From Draconibacterium halophilum (lineage in GTDB: Bacteria; Bacteroidota; Bacteroidia; Bacteroidales; Prolixibacteraceae), in the NCBI RefSeq assembly GCF_010448835.1, contig NZ_CP048409.1, positions 3,699,501 to 3,763,500 of the forward strand: a DNA stretch of 64,000 nt. The letters are read 5' to 3'. Below the pieces are notes generated by a model. That model did no database searches. It saw only the letters and a program-made list of their open reading frames with translations, and had not been told where the DNA came from. Both the position numbers and the translations under genes were made by a program. Numbering within the stretch: position 1 is the stretch's first letter; the number at the start of each line of letters is the position of its first letter. Shown one piece after another: positions 8,873 through 17,492 of the stretch.

Positions 8873-9487
8873 ATGCTGGTAATTGGCATTGCAGGCGGCA
8901 CCGGATCGGGAAAAACCACAGTTGTAAATAAAATCAGCGAAAAGTTTTTTGATAACGAGGTTGCCATACTTTCGCACGACTCGTATTATTACGACAACAG
9001 TAACCTTTCGCTGGAAGAACGAAGGCAAAAAAATTTCGACCACCCCGATGCAATTGAATTTGATCTTATGATTGATCACGTGAAGAAACTAAAAAATGGT
9101 GACGCTATTAACGAACCTGTTTATTCGTTTATAAGTTGTACACGGCAAACTGAAACCAATAGTGTTGAGCCCAAAAAAGTATTAATTATTGAAGGAATAT
9201 TGTGTCTTACAAATAAAATGCTTCGCGATTTAATGGACATAAAAGTTTATGTTGACTGCGACTCGGATGTTCGACTGGCACGAGTTATACAACGGGATAT
9301 TCAAGAGCGCGGAAGAGACGTTGAGCAGGTACTTAAACGATACAATAAAACCGTTCGCCCTAGTCACATTCAGTTTATCGAGCCAACAAAACGTTTTGCC
9401 GATATTATAATCCCTCAGGGAGGTAAGAACAAAATTGCCATCCAGATTTTAACCAACCACATACTACAAACATTAAACAAAACCTGA
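8873..9487 (+). CDS. udk: Uridine kinase
   Basis: A 204-residue P-loop kinase phosphorylating uridine/cytidine in pyrimidine salvage. The Walker A motif GGTGSGKTT follows the start directly. Then come HDSYYYDNS, FDHPDAIEFDL and IIEGILCL, in the normal order, with RDIQERGRD as the lid region. I choose ATG 8873 because the frame's earlier TTG at 8864 adds only three residues before the canonical MLVIGIAGG. The stop overlaps the next start (TGATG), implying translational coupling with the downstream exonuclease-like gene. Confidence 0.95.
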   Translation: MLVIGIAGGTGSGKTTVVNKISEKFFDNEVAILSHDSYYYDNSNLSLEERRQKNFDHPDAIEFDLMIDHVKKLKNGDAINEPVYSFISCTRQTETNSVEPKKVLIIEGILCLTNKMLRDLMDIKVYVDCDSDVRLARVIQRDIQERGRDVEQVLKRYNKTVRPSHIQFIEPTKRFADIIIPQGGKNKIAIQILTNHILQTLNKT

Positions 9488-10209
9488 TGCTTAAAAATTT
9501 AAACATCGAAGAGATTCTTTTTCTCGACATTGAAACCGTGCCACTAGCACCGGAATATACCGAGTTAAATGAAAAATGGCAGCAACTTTGGGAGCGCAAA
9601 ATGCAATTCCAGATTAACGATGGCAAGCTACCAGACGAGCTGTACGAGCGGGCAGGAATTTATGCAGAGTTTGGTAAAATAGCATGTATTTCTGCTGGTT
9701 ACGTGGTCCAGAAAAAAGGAGAACCCTTTTTCCGTGTAAAATCGTTTTATGATGACGACGAAAAAACGTTGATCCAGAATTTCTTTAATGCGCTGGATGG
9801 TTTTGGTCGGGCCGGAAAACGCAGGTTATGTGCACATAATGGTCAAGAATTTGACTTCCCCTATATCTCAAGAAGAGCTTTAGTGAATAATTTAACGCTT
9901 CCCAAAGTACTCGACATTGCCGGAGCGAAACCCTGGGAAGTAAAAGATATTTTGATAGACACATTGCAGCTATGGAAATTTGGTGATTACAAACACTACA
10001 CCTCTTTGTCGCTCCTGTGCGAACTGTTTAATATTCCCACTCCAAAAGACGACATTGACGGCAGCCAGGTTGCCAAAGTTTATTGGGAAGAAAATGATAT
10101 CGACCGTATAGTAAAATACTGCGAAAAAGATACAATGGCTGTTGCCAACCTGCTGTTAAAATACAAAGGCGATAAGATTATTCCTTTTGAAAATTTGGAA
10201 AGTGTTTAG
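9487..10209 (+). CDS. Predicted 3'-5' exonuclease of the PolB-exonuclease-like family
   Basis: A 240-residue RNase H-fold nuclease. Exo I is FLDIETVP (Asp14, Glu16), Exo II lies in LCAHNGQEFDFPYI and Exo III in YCEKDTMAVANL, giving the DEDD acidic set with a Tyr/Asp-type third motif. The whole chain resembles the predicted exonuclease domain of family B polymerases without any polymerase part. It overlaps udk by one base, so the two are co-translated. Its substrate and process (repair or RNA turnover) cannot be told from sequence. Confidence 0.85.
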   Translation: MLKNLNIEEILFLDIETVPLAPEYTELNEKWQQLWERKMQFQINDGKLPDELYERAGIYAEFGKIACISAGYVVQKKGEPFFRVKSFYDDDEKTLIQNFFNALDGFGRAGKRRLCAHNGQEFDFPYISRRALVNNLTLPKVLDIAGAKPWEVKDILIDTLQLWKFGDYKHYTSLSLLCELFNIPTPKDDIDGSQVAKVYWEENDIDRIVKYCEKDTMAVANLLLKYKGDKIIPFENLESV

Positions 10210-10299
10210 GTTGAGGAAGAGATGGCGAGCACTGAGATAGTTAGACATTGAGATTGAGGAAGATTGATTCTGACATTGAATCTGAAACTTTCTTTTGCT

Positions 10300-10326
10300 C
10301 CCGACGCTTCGGGCGGGATTTCGCCC
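10300..10326. repeat. GC-rich double hairpin between convergent genes
   Basis: Two overlapping five-bp stems, CCCGA/TCGGG and GGGCG/CGCCC, sit in the 165-bp gap between the convergent exonuclease and smpB genes. There is no clean T run, so it looks more like a dispersed palindromic repeat than a classic terminator, though it may stop transcription from either side. Confidence 0.35.
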
Positions 10327-10374
10327 AGCGTTGCTGTTCTCAACTTTCTACTTTTGCCTTGAGATTACGCGGCG

Positions 10375-10836
10375 TTAAAACTTCATCACCCGATCCATCT
10401 CGCGTTTGGCATCTTTGCTTTTTAGCGTCTCGCGTTTGTCGTATGTTTTTTTACCGCGGGCCAAAGCGATCTCCAGTTTTGCTAATCCGCGGTCATTCAC
10501 AAACAATTTTGTGGGCACAATTGTAAGTCCCGATTCTTTTAACTTCTTATCGAGCTTTTCAATTTCTTTTTTGTTGAGTAATAACTTCCGGTCGCGTTTG
10601 GCGATATGGTTATTTACCGTACCCATTTCGTATTCAGCAATGTGCAGATTTATCACATACATTTCGCCTTTTATCAAGGTACAGAAAGAATCGGTAAGGT
10701 TAACCTTTCCGTTACGAATGGATTTAATTTCTGTTCCTACCAATTTTATTCCGGCCACAAAACGTTCGATAAGCTCATAGTTAAAAGAGGCTTTACGATT
10801 TTTAAGGCTAATATTTTGTTGTGGTTTGTGTGACAT
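10375..10836 (-). CDS. smpB: SsrA-binding protein
   Basis: A 153-residue partner of tmRNA in trans-translation rescue of stalled ribosomes. The family pattern is complete: KNRKASFNYELIERF, GIKLVGTEIKSIRNGKVNL, EMYVINLHIAEYE, then RDRKLLLNKKEI and the basic tail GKKTYDKRETLKSKDAKRE. The basic C-terminal tail mimics mRNA in the decoding centre in the known structures. It lies just downstream of the Yip1-family gene on the same strand (16-bp gap). Confidence 0.96.
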   Translation of the reverse strand: MSHKPQQNISLKNRKASFNYELIERFVAGIKLVGTEIKSIRNGKVNLTDSFCTLIKGEMYVINLHIAEYEMGTVNNHIAKRDRKLLLNKKEIEKLDKKLKESGLTIVPTKLFVNDRGLAKLEIALARGKKTYDKRETLKSKDAKREMDRVMKF

Positions 10837-10852
10837 ATTTCCGGTAAATGTA

Positions 10853-11419
10853 TTAAAAACTGAGTAGTAGTTTCGATAAGAAAATACTTAAAAAACTAAA
10901 TATAAAAAAGTTAACCACAATTGTGATTAAAATATAACTGTGCTCCTTGCCGTCGGGGAAAGTTAATAATTCCTTTGCGCCAATCCAAAACAGATAAAAA
11001 CTGTACATCCCTATAATATCAACCACATACAAAAAAGGAAACAAACCGGTAATTACCGAAACCAAAAGCATTGGTGTCATCGAATAAACCACCAGTTTAC
11101 GGGCAACATCAACATTCTTTTCAGTACCAAAAGTCTTCATCAACTCTTTGGTAAAAAATACGCTGATGAAGTATTGCAATACAAAAAGTAAAACTTCGCG
11201 GGAGGCTTTAAACAGCGGGAACTGAACAAAAAAATCGCTACGCTGAAAAAACTCGCCAATAAAAACAGCCACTGCCCCTGCCAATGCAATTGGCAATAAG
11301 TAGGTCAACCAAAGTTTTTGGTCGTCAGCCGTTTCCTTTTGCTCCACCCAAAATCCTTTCGGATTTACAATTATAAATTTGACTTCTCCAATAAGTTTTG
11401 AAAATGAAAACTCCATCAC
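10853..11419 (-). CDS. Yip1-family integral membrane protein
   Basis: A 188-residue protein with about five hydrophobic helices (near residues 40-58, 70-95, 105-130, 135-150, 165-187). The start has the pattern FSKLIGEVKFIIVNPKGFW, the amphipathic lead-in seen in bacterial Yip1-domain proteins (LIGRVKNILLNPKGEW-like). Function is unknown in bacteria. A good -7 box (TATTTTTG on this strand) lies about 15 bp before the ATG, so its own promoter gives an almost leaderless message. smpB follows 16 bp downstream and is probably co-transcribed. Confidence 0.7.
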   Translation of the reverse strand: MMEFSFSKLIGEVKFIIVNPKGFWVEQKETADDQKLWLTYLLPIALAGAVAVFIGEFFQRSDFFVQFPLFKASREVLLFVLQYFISVFFTKELMKTFGTEKNVDVARKLVVYSMTPMLLVSVITGLFPFLYVVDIIGMYSFYLFWIGAKELLTFPDGKEHSYILITIVVNFFIFSFLSIFLSKLLLSF

Positions 11420-11434
11420 TCACAATTTTGCCGC

Positions 11435-11442
11435 AAAAATAC
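11435..11442 (-). promoter_or_regulatory. Bacteroidota -7 promoter box (TAnnTTTG) for the Yip1-smpB unit
   Basis: The minus strand reads TATTTTTG, an exact match to the Bacteroidota sigma-ABfr -7 consensus TAnnTTTG, 15 bp upstream of the Yip1 ATG. The -33 part is not convincing. Confidence 0.45.
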
Positions 11443-11513
11443 ACTTTTTTAAAGAACATACTATTTATGCTGGATGAGAGTTCCTTGTAAAAGTTATTAA
11501 ACGAACAGGGAGG

Positions 11514-11561
11514 GTGAGACTGTGAGACTGTGAGATGGTGAGGCGGTGAGGCGGTGAGCGC
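11514..11561. repeat. Six tandem 8-bp units of GTGAGnnn type
   Basis: Consecutive octamers GTGAGACT, GTGAGACT, GTGAGATG, GTGAGGCG, GTGAGGCG, GTGAGCGC run without interruption, and weaker TGAGACTT and TGAGCACT copies follow. The array lies in the 196-bp gap after the uvrB stop. A similar GAGCACTGAGATAG phrase occurs near 10228, which hints at a dispersed intergenic family. Confidence 0.75.
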
Positions 11562-11615
11562 TGAGACTTTGAGCACTGGGATTCTGAACTCCAAACTTTC
11601 ACCGCGTTCCTAACG

Positions 11616-13643
11616 CTATTTTTTATTCTGCTTTCGTTCCTGGATAAGTGCTTGCAATGCAAACATCTCGTCTCGCAAACGGGCAGCCTCAATAAAATCG
11701 AGATCTTTAGCGGATGCCTGCATTTGTTTTTTCGTTTTTTCAACAGCTTTTTCCAATCCTTCAACACTCATGTATTGAACAACCGGATCTGCGGCAATAT
11801 CGGGTTGGCCCATTCCTCCTTCATATTCCTTATTCTTATCGCTACGGTACTTGTATCCAATAATTTCGCGGGTTGGTTTTACAATTGCTGTTGGTACAAT
11901 GTTGTGCTCTTCATTGTATTTCAGCTGCTTTTCGCGGCGGTAGTTGGTCGAGTCGATGGTTTTCTGCATGGATTTGGTAACTTTATCGGCATACATAATT
12001 ACCATGCCGTTAAGATTACGTGCTGCCCTACCAGCCGTTTGTGTAAGCGATCGTTCAGAGCGTAAAAAACCTTCTTTATCAGCATCCAGAATTGCTACCA
12101 GCGACACTTCGGGTAAATCCAGCCCTTCCCGCAACAAGTTGATACCCACCAGCACATCAAAGTCTCCTCTTCGCAATTGCTCCATTATTTCCACACGCTC
12201 CATCGTATCTACATCAGAGTGAATATACCGGGTTTTTACGCCCATATTCACCAGGTATTTCGATAATTCTTCCGCCATTCTTTTGGTTAGCGTAGTAACT
12301 AATACCCGCTCGTTTTTATCAATCCGAATATGAATTTCGTGCAACAAATCATCGATTTGATTGGCACTTGGCCGTACATCAATTATTGGATCCAGCAATC
12401 CGGTTGGGCGAATAATCTGCTCAACCACAACTCCTTCGCATTTTTCCAGCTCATAATCGGACGGCGTGGCACTTACATAAACCACCTGATTTACGAGCTT
12501 CTCAAATTCTTCAAATTTTAGCGGGCGGTTATCAATAGCTGCGGGCAATCGAAATCCGTATTCTACCAGATTTACTTTCCTAGAGTTATCGCCACCATAC
12601 ATGGCTCTAATTTGTCCAATGGTAACATGGCTTTCGTCAATCACCACCAAAAAATCATCAGGAAAATAGTCCATCAAACAGAATGGTCTTGTTCCGGGTG
12701 AGCGCCCATCAAAATAACGCGAATAGTTTTCTACTCCCGGGCAATAGCCCAATTCACGCATCATTTCCATATCGTATTCGGTACGCTCCAAAATGCGTTT
12801 TGCTTCGAGGGGTTTTCCAATTTCTTTAAAAAACTCCACCTGTTTCACCAAATCATCCTGAATTTGATGAATGGCAGTTTTCATGCGGTCTTTTGTGGTA
12901 ACAAAAATATTGGCCGGATAAATTACAATTTCATCCATTGTTTCAATCGTCAGGCCGTCTTCCGGATCAAAACTTGCCAGTTCTTCAATTTCATCGCCCC
13001 AAAAAGTAATCCGATAGGCCACATCTGCATAAGCCGGAAAAATATCAACCGTATCTCCTTTAACCCTAAAATTTCCTCGTTTGAACTCCACCTCACTCCT
13101 GCTGTACAGAGCTTCAACAAAACTGTACAGCAAGGCGTTTCGCGAAACTTCGTCGCCAACACTCACCTTTGTTACGTTTGCGTGAAAGTCCTCCGGGTTT
13201 CCAATTCCGTATAAACACGAAACTGAAGAAACCACCACAACATCGCGTCTTCCGGAAAGCAAAGCCGATGTCGTACTCAAGCGTAGTTTTTCAATATCCT
13301 CATTAATGGATAAGTCTTTTTCGATATAGGTATCGGTGGTTGGCAAATAAGCTTCCGGCTGGTAATAATCATAGTATGAAACAAAATACTCCACGGCGTT
13401 CTCCGGAAAAAACTGCTTCATTTCGCTGTACAATTGCGCAGCTAGTGTTTTATTATGGCTCAACACCAATGTGGGGCGTTGTACTTCTTTAATAACATTG
13501 GCCATGGTAAATGTTTTCCCCGAACCTGTTACGCCAAGCAAGGTTTGAAAACGCTCTCCACTCTTCACTCCTTCAGTTAGTTGCCTTATTGCCTCCGGCT
13601 GATCTCCGGTAGGTTTATAATCCGATACTACGTTAAAATCCAT
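11616..13643 (-). CDS. uvrB: Excinuclease ABC subunit B
   Basis: A 675-residue nucleotide-excision-repair helicase-like protein that hands damaged DNA from UvrA to UvrC. Walker A is GVTGSGKT (residues 38-44 region), the DNA-gripping beta-hairpin is YYDYYQPEAYLP near 91-102, the DESHV box is near 338, and LLREGLDLPEVSLVAILDAD and QTAGRAARN are helicase motifs V and VI. The C-terminus holds the UVR motif (DFIEAARLRDEMFAL). The length is standard. A -7 promoter box lies 27 bp before the ATG. Confidence 0.97.
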   Translation of the reverse strand: MDFNVVSDYKPTGDQPEAIRQLTEGVKSGERFQTLLGVTGSGKTFTMANVIKEVQRPTLVLSHNKTLAAQLYSEMKQFFPENAVEYFVSYYDYYQPEAYLPTTDTYIEKDLSINEDIEKLRLSTTSALLSGRRDVVVVSSVSCLYGIGNPEDFHANVTKVSVGDEVSRNALLYSFVEALYSRSEVEFKRGNFRVKGDTVDIFPAYADVAYRITFWGDEIEELASFDPEDGLTIETMDEIVIYPANIFVTTKDRMKTAIHQIQDDLVKQVEFFKEIGKPLEAKRILERTEYDMEMMRELGYCPGVENYSRYFDGRSPGTRPFCLMDYFPDDFLVVIDESHVTIGQIRAMYGGDNSRKVNLVEYGFRLPAAIDNRPLKFEEFEKLVNQVVYVSATPSDYELEKCEGVVVEQIIRPTGLLDPIIDVRPSANQIDDLLHEIHIRIDKNERVLVTTLTKRMAEELSKYLVNMGVKTRYIHSDVDTMERVEIMEQLRRGDFDVLVGINLLREGLDLPEVSLVAILDADKEGFLRSERSLTQTAGRAARNLNGMVIMYADKVTKSMQKTIDSTNYRREKQLKYNEEHNIVPTAIVKPTREIIGYKYRSDKNKEYEGGMGQPDIAADPVVQYMSVEGLEKAVEKTKKQMQASAKDLDFIEAARLRDEMFALQALIQERKQNKK

Positions 13644-13669
13644 TAGGCTTTTCTAAGTATTATTCACTC

Positions 13670-13677
13670 CAAATTTA
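13670..13677 (-). promoter_or_regulatory. -7 promoter box for uvrB
   Basis: TAAATTTG on the minus strand matches TAnnTTTG and sits 27 bp upstream of the uvrB ATG. No LexA-type palindrome is evident around it. Confidence 0.45.
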
Positions 13678-13712
13678 GTCCTAATATAACGACCTCCACC
13701 TACTTTTTTCCC

Positions 13713-13720
13713 TATTTTTG
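13713..13720 (+). promoter_or_regulatory. -7 promoter box for the beta-barrel gene
   Basis: TATTTTTG on the plus strand matches TAnnTTTG and lies 62 bp upstream of ATG 13782. With the uvrB box at 13670-13677 it forms a divergent promoter pair about 36 bp apart. Confidence 0.45.
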
Positions 13721-13781
13721 CCCGCGATCATTAAAAATTGGTGATTTGGTTGGACCCAAATTGCTTCATAACGTACTAAAT

Positions 13782-14489
13782 ATGAATTGGATAAAACACA
13801 TGTGTTTCATTGTGCTTTTTTTTGGAATTTCTGCCTTAACATTAGCACAAAACGAAACTGTAACTCCAAGCTTCCAGACATCGAAACCCAATGGGCTATA
13901 TATTGGCGGGCAAATCTCTACCAATGGATTTGGCGGAAATTTACGCTATGCGCTAAACGATAAGTTCTCGTTTAGAGCCGGATACGAAACCCTGTCGTTA
14001 AGCTATGATTTTAATTTTGACGAAAACGACATTAGTTACAATGCTAATATGGATTTTAAAACCGGAGGCCTGCTTGCCCTGGTAGATTTTGCCTATACAA
14101 AGAACCTCTATATTTCGGCAGGAGCCGTATTCAGCTCGTTCAACACGGAAGTTACAGGTTACGCGATTAGCGACTTTGAATATGGAGATATTATTATTCC
14201 ATCGGAAGAAATTGGAGATTTTTTAATTACTGCAAAACCAGGCCTGAGTGTTTCGCCCTATGGCGGTGCCGGATATCGTTCTTTTTGGGGGAAACGCGAA
14301 GGAATTGTTTTTAGTTTTGAAACAGGCTTGTATTACATGGGGCCTCCGGATATTGAAATTGAAGCTACCGGTTTGTTGGCTCCTACTGCCGATCCCGCTT
14401 TCGGACAGGCAGAATACCTGGAATACCAGTTTGATGCGTACAAAATTTACCCGGTTATAAAACTAGGGCTCGCAGTAAAACTATTTTAA
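13782..14489 (+). CDS. Outer-membrane beta-barrel protein (porin-family-like)
   Basis: From ATG 13782 the product is 235 residues with a clear Sec signal (hydrophobic core CFIVLFFGISALTLA, cleavage after LAQ). The rest alternates polar and hydrophobic residues in short strands (GLYIGGQISTNGFGGNLRY, FSFRAGYETLSLSY and similar) and ends AVKLF with a terminal aromatic residue, typical of small outer-membrane barrels. The frame runs up to a TTG at 13746, but that would place charged residues before the signal. A large lipoprotein gene follows 18 bp later, so the two are probably co-expressed at the surface. Ligand unknown. Confidence 0.75.
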   Translation: MNWIKHMCFIVLFFGISALTLAQNETVTPSFQTSKPNGLYIGGQISTNGFGGNLRYALNDKFSFRAGYETLSLSYDFNFDENDISYNANMDFKTGGLLALVDFAYTKNLYISAGAVFSSFNTEVTGYAISDFEYGDIIIPSEEIGDFLITAKPGLSVSPYGGAGYRSFWGKREGIVFSFETGLYYMGPPDIEIEATGLLAPTADPAFGQAEYLEYQFDAYKIYPVIKLGLAVKLF

Positions 14490-14507
14490 TAGCAAAAACA
14501 CAACTGT

Positions 14508-16133
14508 ATGAAAAACAAAGTATCACACTTTTCCAAAATAATAGTTGGGCTTTTTTTAGCAGCGGCAATTTTTGGTTGCGGAAAAATGTTAGATGATCCG
14601 ACAATCGATAAAGACACGGGTGAAGATATAAACCTTCTGATCGTTGATTTCAATTTTTTTACCAGCCGTGTGGATTTCAGACTGGTAGATGCCAACGACA
14701 ATTCGTTGATTACCAAGTCGGCTAAAATATGGTTTACAGGAAAGAACGCAAACGACATTGTAAATTTTGCCGGTGAAAAAAACAGCGAATACATCACTCC
14801 GCAAGGGCAAATGGAGCTTACTATTGATCCAAATGTTCCGGTTTCAGCAACAAATCCGTTTACTTTCGGAATTCATGTTGAGGTTGATGGTTACCAGGCT
14901 TTTTCTCAGGGAATTGAACTACTATCAGAAGGGAAAAAAACCTTCGAACTACAGCTTGTTAAAGAATCGGGCGAAGATGATACACTTACCGGAACGGAAA
15001 ATGATGATTCATTTATTTTCTCCTACCTCGTTGAAAAATCAGGATCAGTAGAAGAAAAACCGCATAAAATTCAGTTCAGCATAACAAAAGCTGATATGAT
15101 TCAATTCACTGATTCATTCGGAAATCAGCTATTCAACAGTGTTGAAGAACTGGAAACGGCCTATGCAAACAGCAACAAAGAAAATTTTCTGCAATTAACA
15201 ATAGACAATAAAAAAACCGATTATAATGCCGGCATTGACCTTGTACATGTTGATGGACAAACGAAATCGGCTCTATTTCACAAACTGGAATCAGGAAGTT
15301 TTGGCTCGTTAGTAATTGACGGACGTTTGGTCACCAACTTTCAGAATGGTGGAATAACAGCAACCTGCTCTTATCTGTATTCTTCGGAGCCGGACATGTT
15401 TGGATTTACCAATTTTGAAACCGCCAGCTGGAGTTTCTCGGGAAAAAGTAAATGGTTCACTTCAACCGACTTCTCGTACCTGGTTGCGGAGGCTTCTCTT
15501 GATATTTGTTCCACTGGTGCCGAAATAAAATTCACGTCAAACGTTCAATCCAGCTTTTCAATTGATGCTGATATTTATGATGCCAATGGATTAATGATTA
15601 AAAGCACCAACTTTAAGGGTAAATTTCCTGAGACTTTTAAAATGGAGAATGTTCCCTCAGGTGCAGCAACTTTTATTTTCAGAAATAACAATCCGGCCTT
15701 TGCACCAATTAGCGATTTATCGGTTTCAGACCTTTGCAGCGGAACATACGATGTAGATGTTGAAATGACTGATGGTTACGAAGAATACCAGATTGTTTTA
15801 AAAGCTATTTGCCCCGATAATCCTACAATTGCAATTGCGCCAACTTACAGTGGCCAGATTCGGATAAAAAATAGCAACGATGACTGGCAGGGAATAGATA
15901 TGGAAGGAGGAATTGTAAATGTGCTGGCTAAACCCGACGAAGTTTACGTCTTACGATTATTATGGGAAGATGAATGGGAAACAGCAGATTTTTCAACTAA
16001 ATTTGATGCCAACGGAAATTACATTAACAAAACCAACTCGAAAGTTGAAGCCGAACAATTGGAAGACGGTCGGACAAGGTTTATAATTGATCATGAGTTT
16101 AAGCAGAATATTTGCAATGATATGGGGTGGTAA
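14508..16133 (+). CDS. Large hypothetical lipoprotein
   Basis: A 541-residue protein with a lipoprotein signal ending FGCGKM (Cys24). I do not recognise a catalytic family. The mature part is rich in beta-type segments, acidic residues and Ser/Thr, and contains paired cysteines near its end (CSGTYDVDVE, then ICPDNP and NICNDMGW). This composition suits a surface-exposed or periplasmic multi-domain beta protein. It follows the barrel gene at 18 bp and is closed by a strong hairpin. It may be a partner of the barrel, which is inference from position only. Confidence 0.7.
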   Translation: MKNKVSHFSKIIVGLFLAAAIFGCGKMLDDPTIDKDTGEDINLLIVDFNFFTSRVDFRLVDANDNSLITKSAKIWFTGKNANDIVNFAGEKNSEYITPQGQMELTIDPNVPVSATNPFTFGIHVEVDGYQAFSQGIELLSEGKKTFELQLVKESGEDDTLTGTENDDSFIFSYLVEKSGSVEEKPHKIQFSITKADMIQFTDSFGNQLFNSVEELETAYANSNKENFLQLTIDNKKTDYNAGIDLVHVDGQTKSALFHKLESGSFGSLVIDGRLVTNFQNGGITATCSYLYSSEPDMFGFTNFETASWSFSGKSKWFTSTDFSYLVAEASLDICSTGAEIKFTSNVQSSFSIDADIYDANGLMIKSTNFKGKFPETFKMENVPSGAATFIFRNNNPAFAPISDLSVSDLCSGTYDVDVEMTDGYEEYQIVLKAICPDNPTIAIAPTYSGQIRIKNSNDDWQGIDMEGGIVNVLAKPDEVYVLRLLWEDEWETADFSTKFDANGNYINKTNSKVEAEQLEDGRTRFIIDHEFKQNICNDMGW

Positions 16134-16150
16134 AACCTTAACCTAATTTT

Positions 16151-16203
16151 AAAAAGGATTCAGAATTTAGTTATATTCACTAAATCTTGAATCCTTTTTT
16201 TTT
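16151..16203. terminator. Strong bidirectional terminator
   Basis: AAAAAGGATTCA and TGAATCCTTTTT form the base of a 21-bp nearly perfect stem with TTTAGT/ACTAAA at the top and a short TATATTC loop. A-run and T-run flanks serve both strands. It separates the convergent lipoprotein gene (stop 16133) and HAD gene (stop 16202). Confidence 0.85.
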
Positions 16204-16801
16204 ATGCCTTAAAAACATCGTAATAATCGATTACCAGAGTGGCCATCATGCCTGCCGAATGAGCAGCTTTCATTCCGGGCTCTCCATCTTCAAAAACCTG
16301 GCAGTCTGCAGGAGCAACTCCCATTTGTTCGGCGCAGCGTAAAAAAGTTTCGGGATGTGGTTTTGGATTTTTAACATCATCAGCAGAAACCAAAATTTCG
16401 ATATAATCTTTTAATCCAATTATTTCAAGCGCTTTCCAGGAGAGACGGGTACAACCACCGGTTCCCACAGCAATTGGCAGCTTTCCATGGTATTGTTTTA
16501 CCAGATCAATTACCGGATCAATTGGTTTAATTTTGTGCATCATACGTTCGTATTCTGCCTCTTTTTCATTCCCCACTTCCTCGGGATTAAGCGATGAGCC
16601 ATAAACCTCGTTAATTTTAACAATGGTTTCAACAACCGGAACTCCTGCCAATGCCAAAAACATTTTTGCTGAATAATCAATACCATACTTTCCCAGGATC
16701 TTTTGGTAAGCAACAAAATGTACGGGCATGGTATCGGCCAGTGTTCCATCCAAATCAAATATTAAACCTTTTGCTTTTGAATTTATTTCTAATTTTTGCA
16801 T
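16202..16801 (-). CDS. HAD-family phosphatase, beta-phosphoglucomutase/YqaB-like
   Basis: A 199-residue HAD hydrolase with motif I FDLDGTLADT (Asp16, Asp18), motif II AVGTGG, Lys in NPKPHPETF and motif IV FEDGEPGMKAA. The cap between motifs is the small alpha-helical type of beta-phosphoglucomutase and of the YqaB sugar-phosphate phosphatases. The ADTMPVHFVAYQKIL stretch favours the YqaB group (fructose-1-phosphate and similar substrates). Not in an operon. Confidence 0.85.
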   Translation of the reverse strand: MQKLEINSKAKGLIFDLDGTLADTMPVHFVAYQKILGKYGIDYSAKMFLALAGVPVVETIVKINEVYGSSLNPEEVGNEKEAEYERMMHKIKPIDPVIDLVKQYHGKLPIAVGTGGCTRLSWKALEIIGLKDYIEILVSADDVKNPKPHPETFLRCAEQMGVAPADCQVFEDGEPGMKAAHSAGMMATLVIDYYDVFKA

Positions 16802-16910
16802 TGTTTCTATTTTATTATTGGCAAAAGTAAGCTTTTACTACCTGAATATTGAAAGGGCTTTTTACATTTAAGAAAAATGTTAACCTTTGTTTCCGGTAAT
16901 TTAATAATCG

Positions 16911-17330
16911 ATGACAGAAGTATTTCTTTACACATTTCCCCAGTGGTTTGTTTTCGCTGCACTTTTTGGCATAGTTTACGGCTGGGTAGAAAACAAAAAA
17001 GCTTTTCGTTTAATTGGCCTGACTGCCTTTATCGCATTGGGCTTCTTTTCGCTATACGTAATTTTGGGCGATTACCTTGCGCCCGGCCAATTTCTAACAC
17101 CCGAAGAGGTAATGCAAGAAGAGCTAAACGACCTAATTATAAATGAAGCGCCCATTGAAGCACAACTATTACCTGCCTACCTGGGTTTTATTGCATCATC
17201 CGTATTGGCTATGGCAGCCCTTATTCTCGATTGGCTGAATAAGAAGTATTATCGATTATTTGTTGTACTTGCCAGCCTTGTTGCTTTGCTCGGATTTTTT
17301 ATTGTGGTAGGAGCAGTACGTTCGGTATAG
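16911..17330 (+). CDS. Hypothetical integral membrane protein, four predicted helices
   Basis: A 139-residue hydrophobic protein with membrane segments at about residues 10-25, 33-52, 88-106 and 115-136. A short acidic loop (EEVMQEELNDLIINEAPIEA) lies between helices two and three. I recognise no family and no catalytic residues. It is divergent from the HAD gene and 160 bp ahead of the aminotransferase gene, with no evident link to either. Confidence 0.6.
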   Translation: MTEVFLYTFPQWFVFAALFGIVYGWVENKKAFRLIGLTAFIALGFFSLYVILGDYLAPGQFLTPEEVMQEELNDLIINEAPIEAQLLPAYLGFIASSVLAMAALILDWLNKKYYRLFVVLASLVALLGFFIVVGAVRSV

Positions 17331-17492
17331 TTTTGCTTAGTTTTTTAAGCCAATGTAATTTATCCCTCAAGCCTCTACTTTCAATATGTTAGCTATTTAT
17401 AAAAAATGAATTCAACTTGTTAACAAAACTTCGGTTTTCATTAGGGGTTTTCCTATCTTGCACCAAAATAATAACAGACAAATTTATTGATT

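Noticed and set aside
16202..16801. Second beta-phosphoglucomutase of the GH65 system
   Set aside because: It is shorter, more YqaB-like and far from the GH65 operon, which has its own pgmB.
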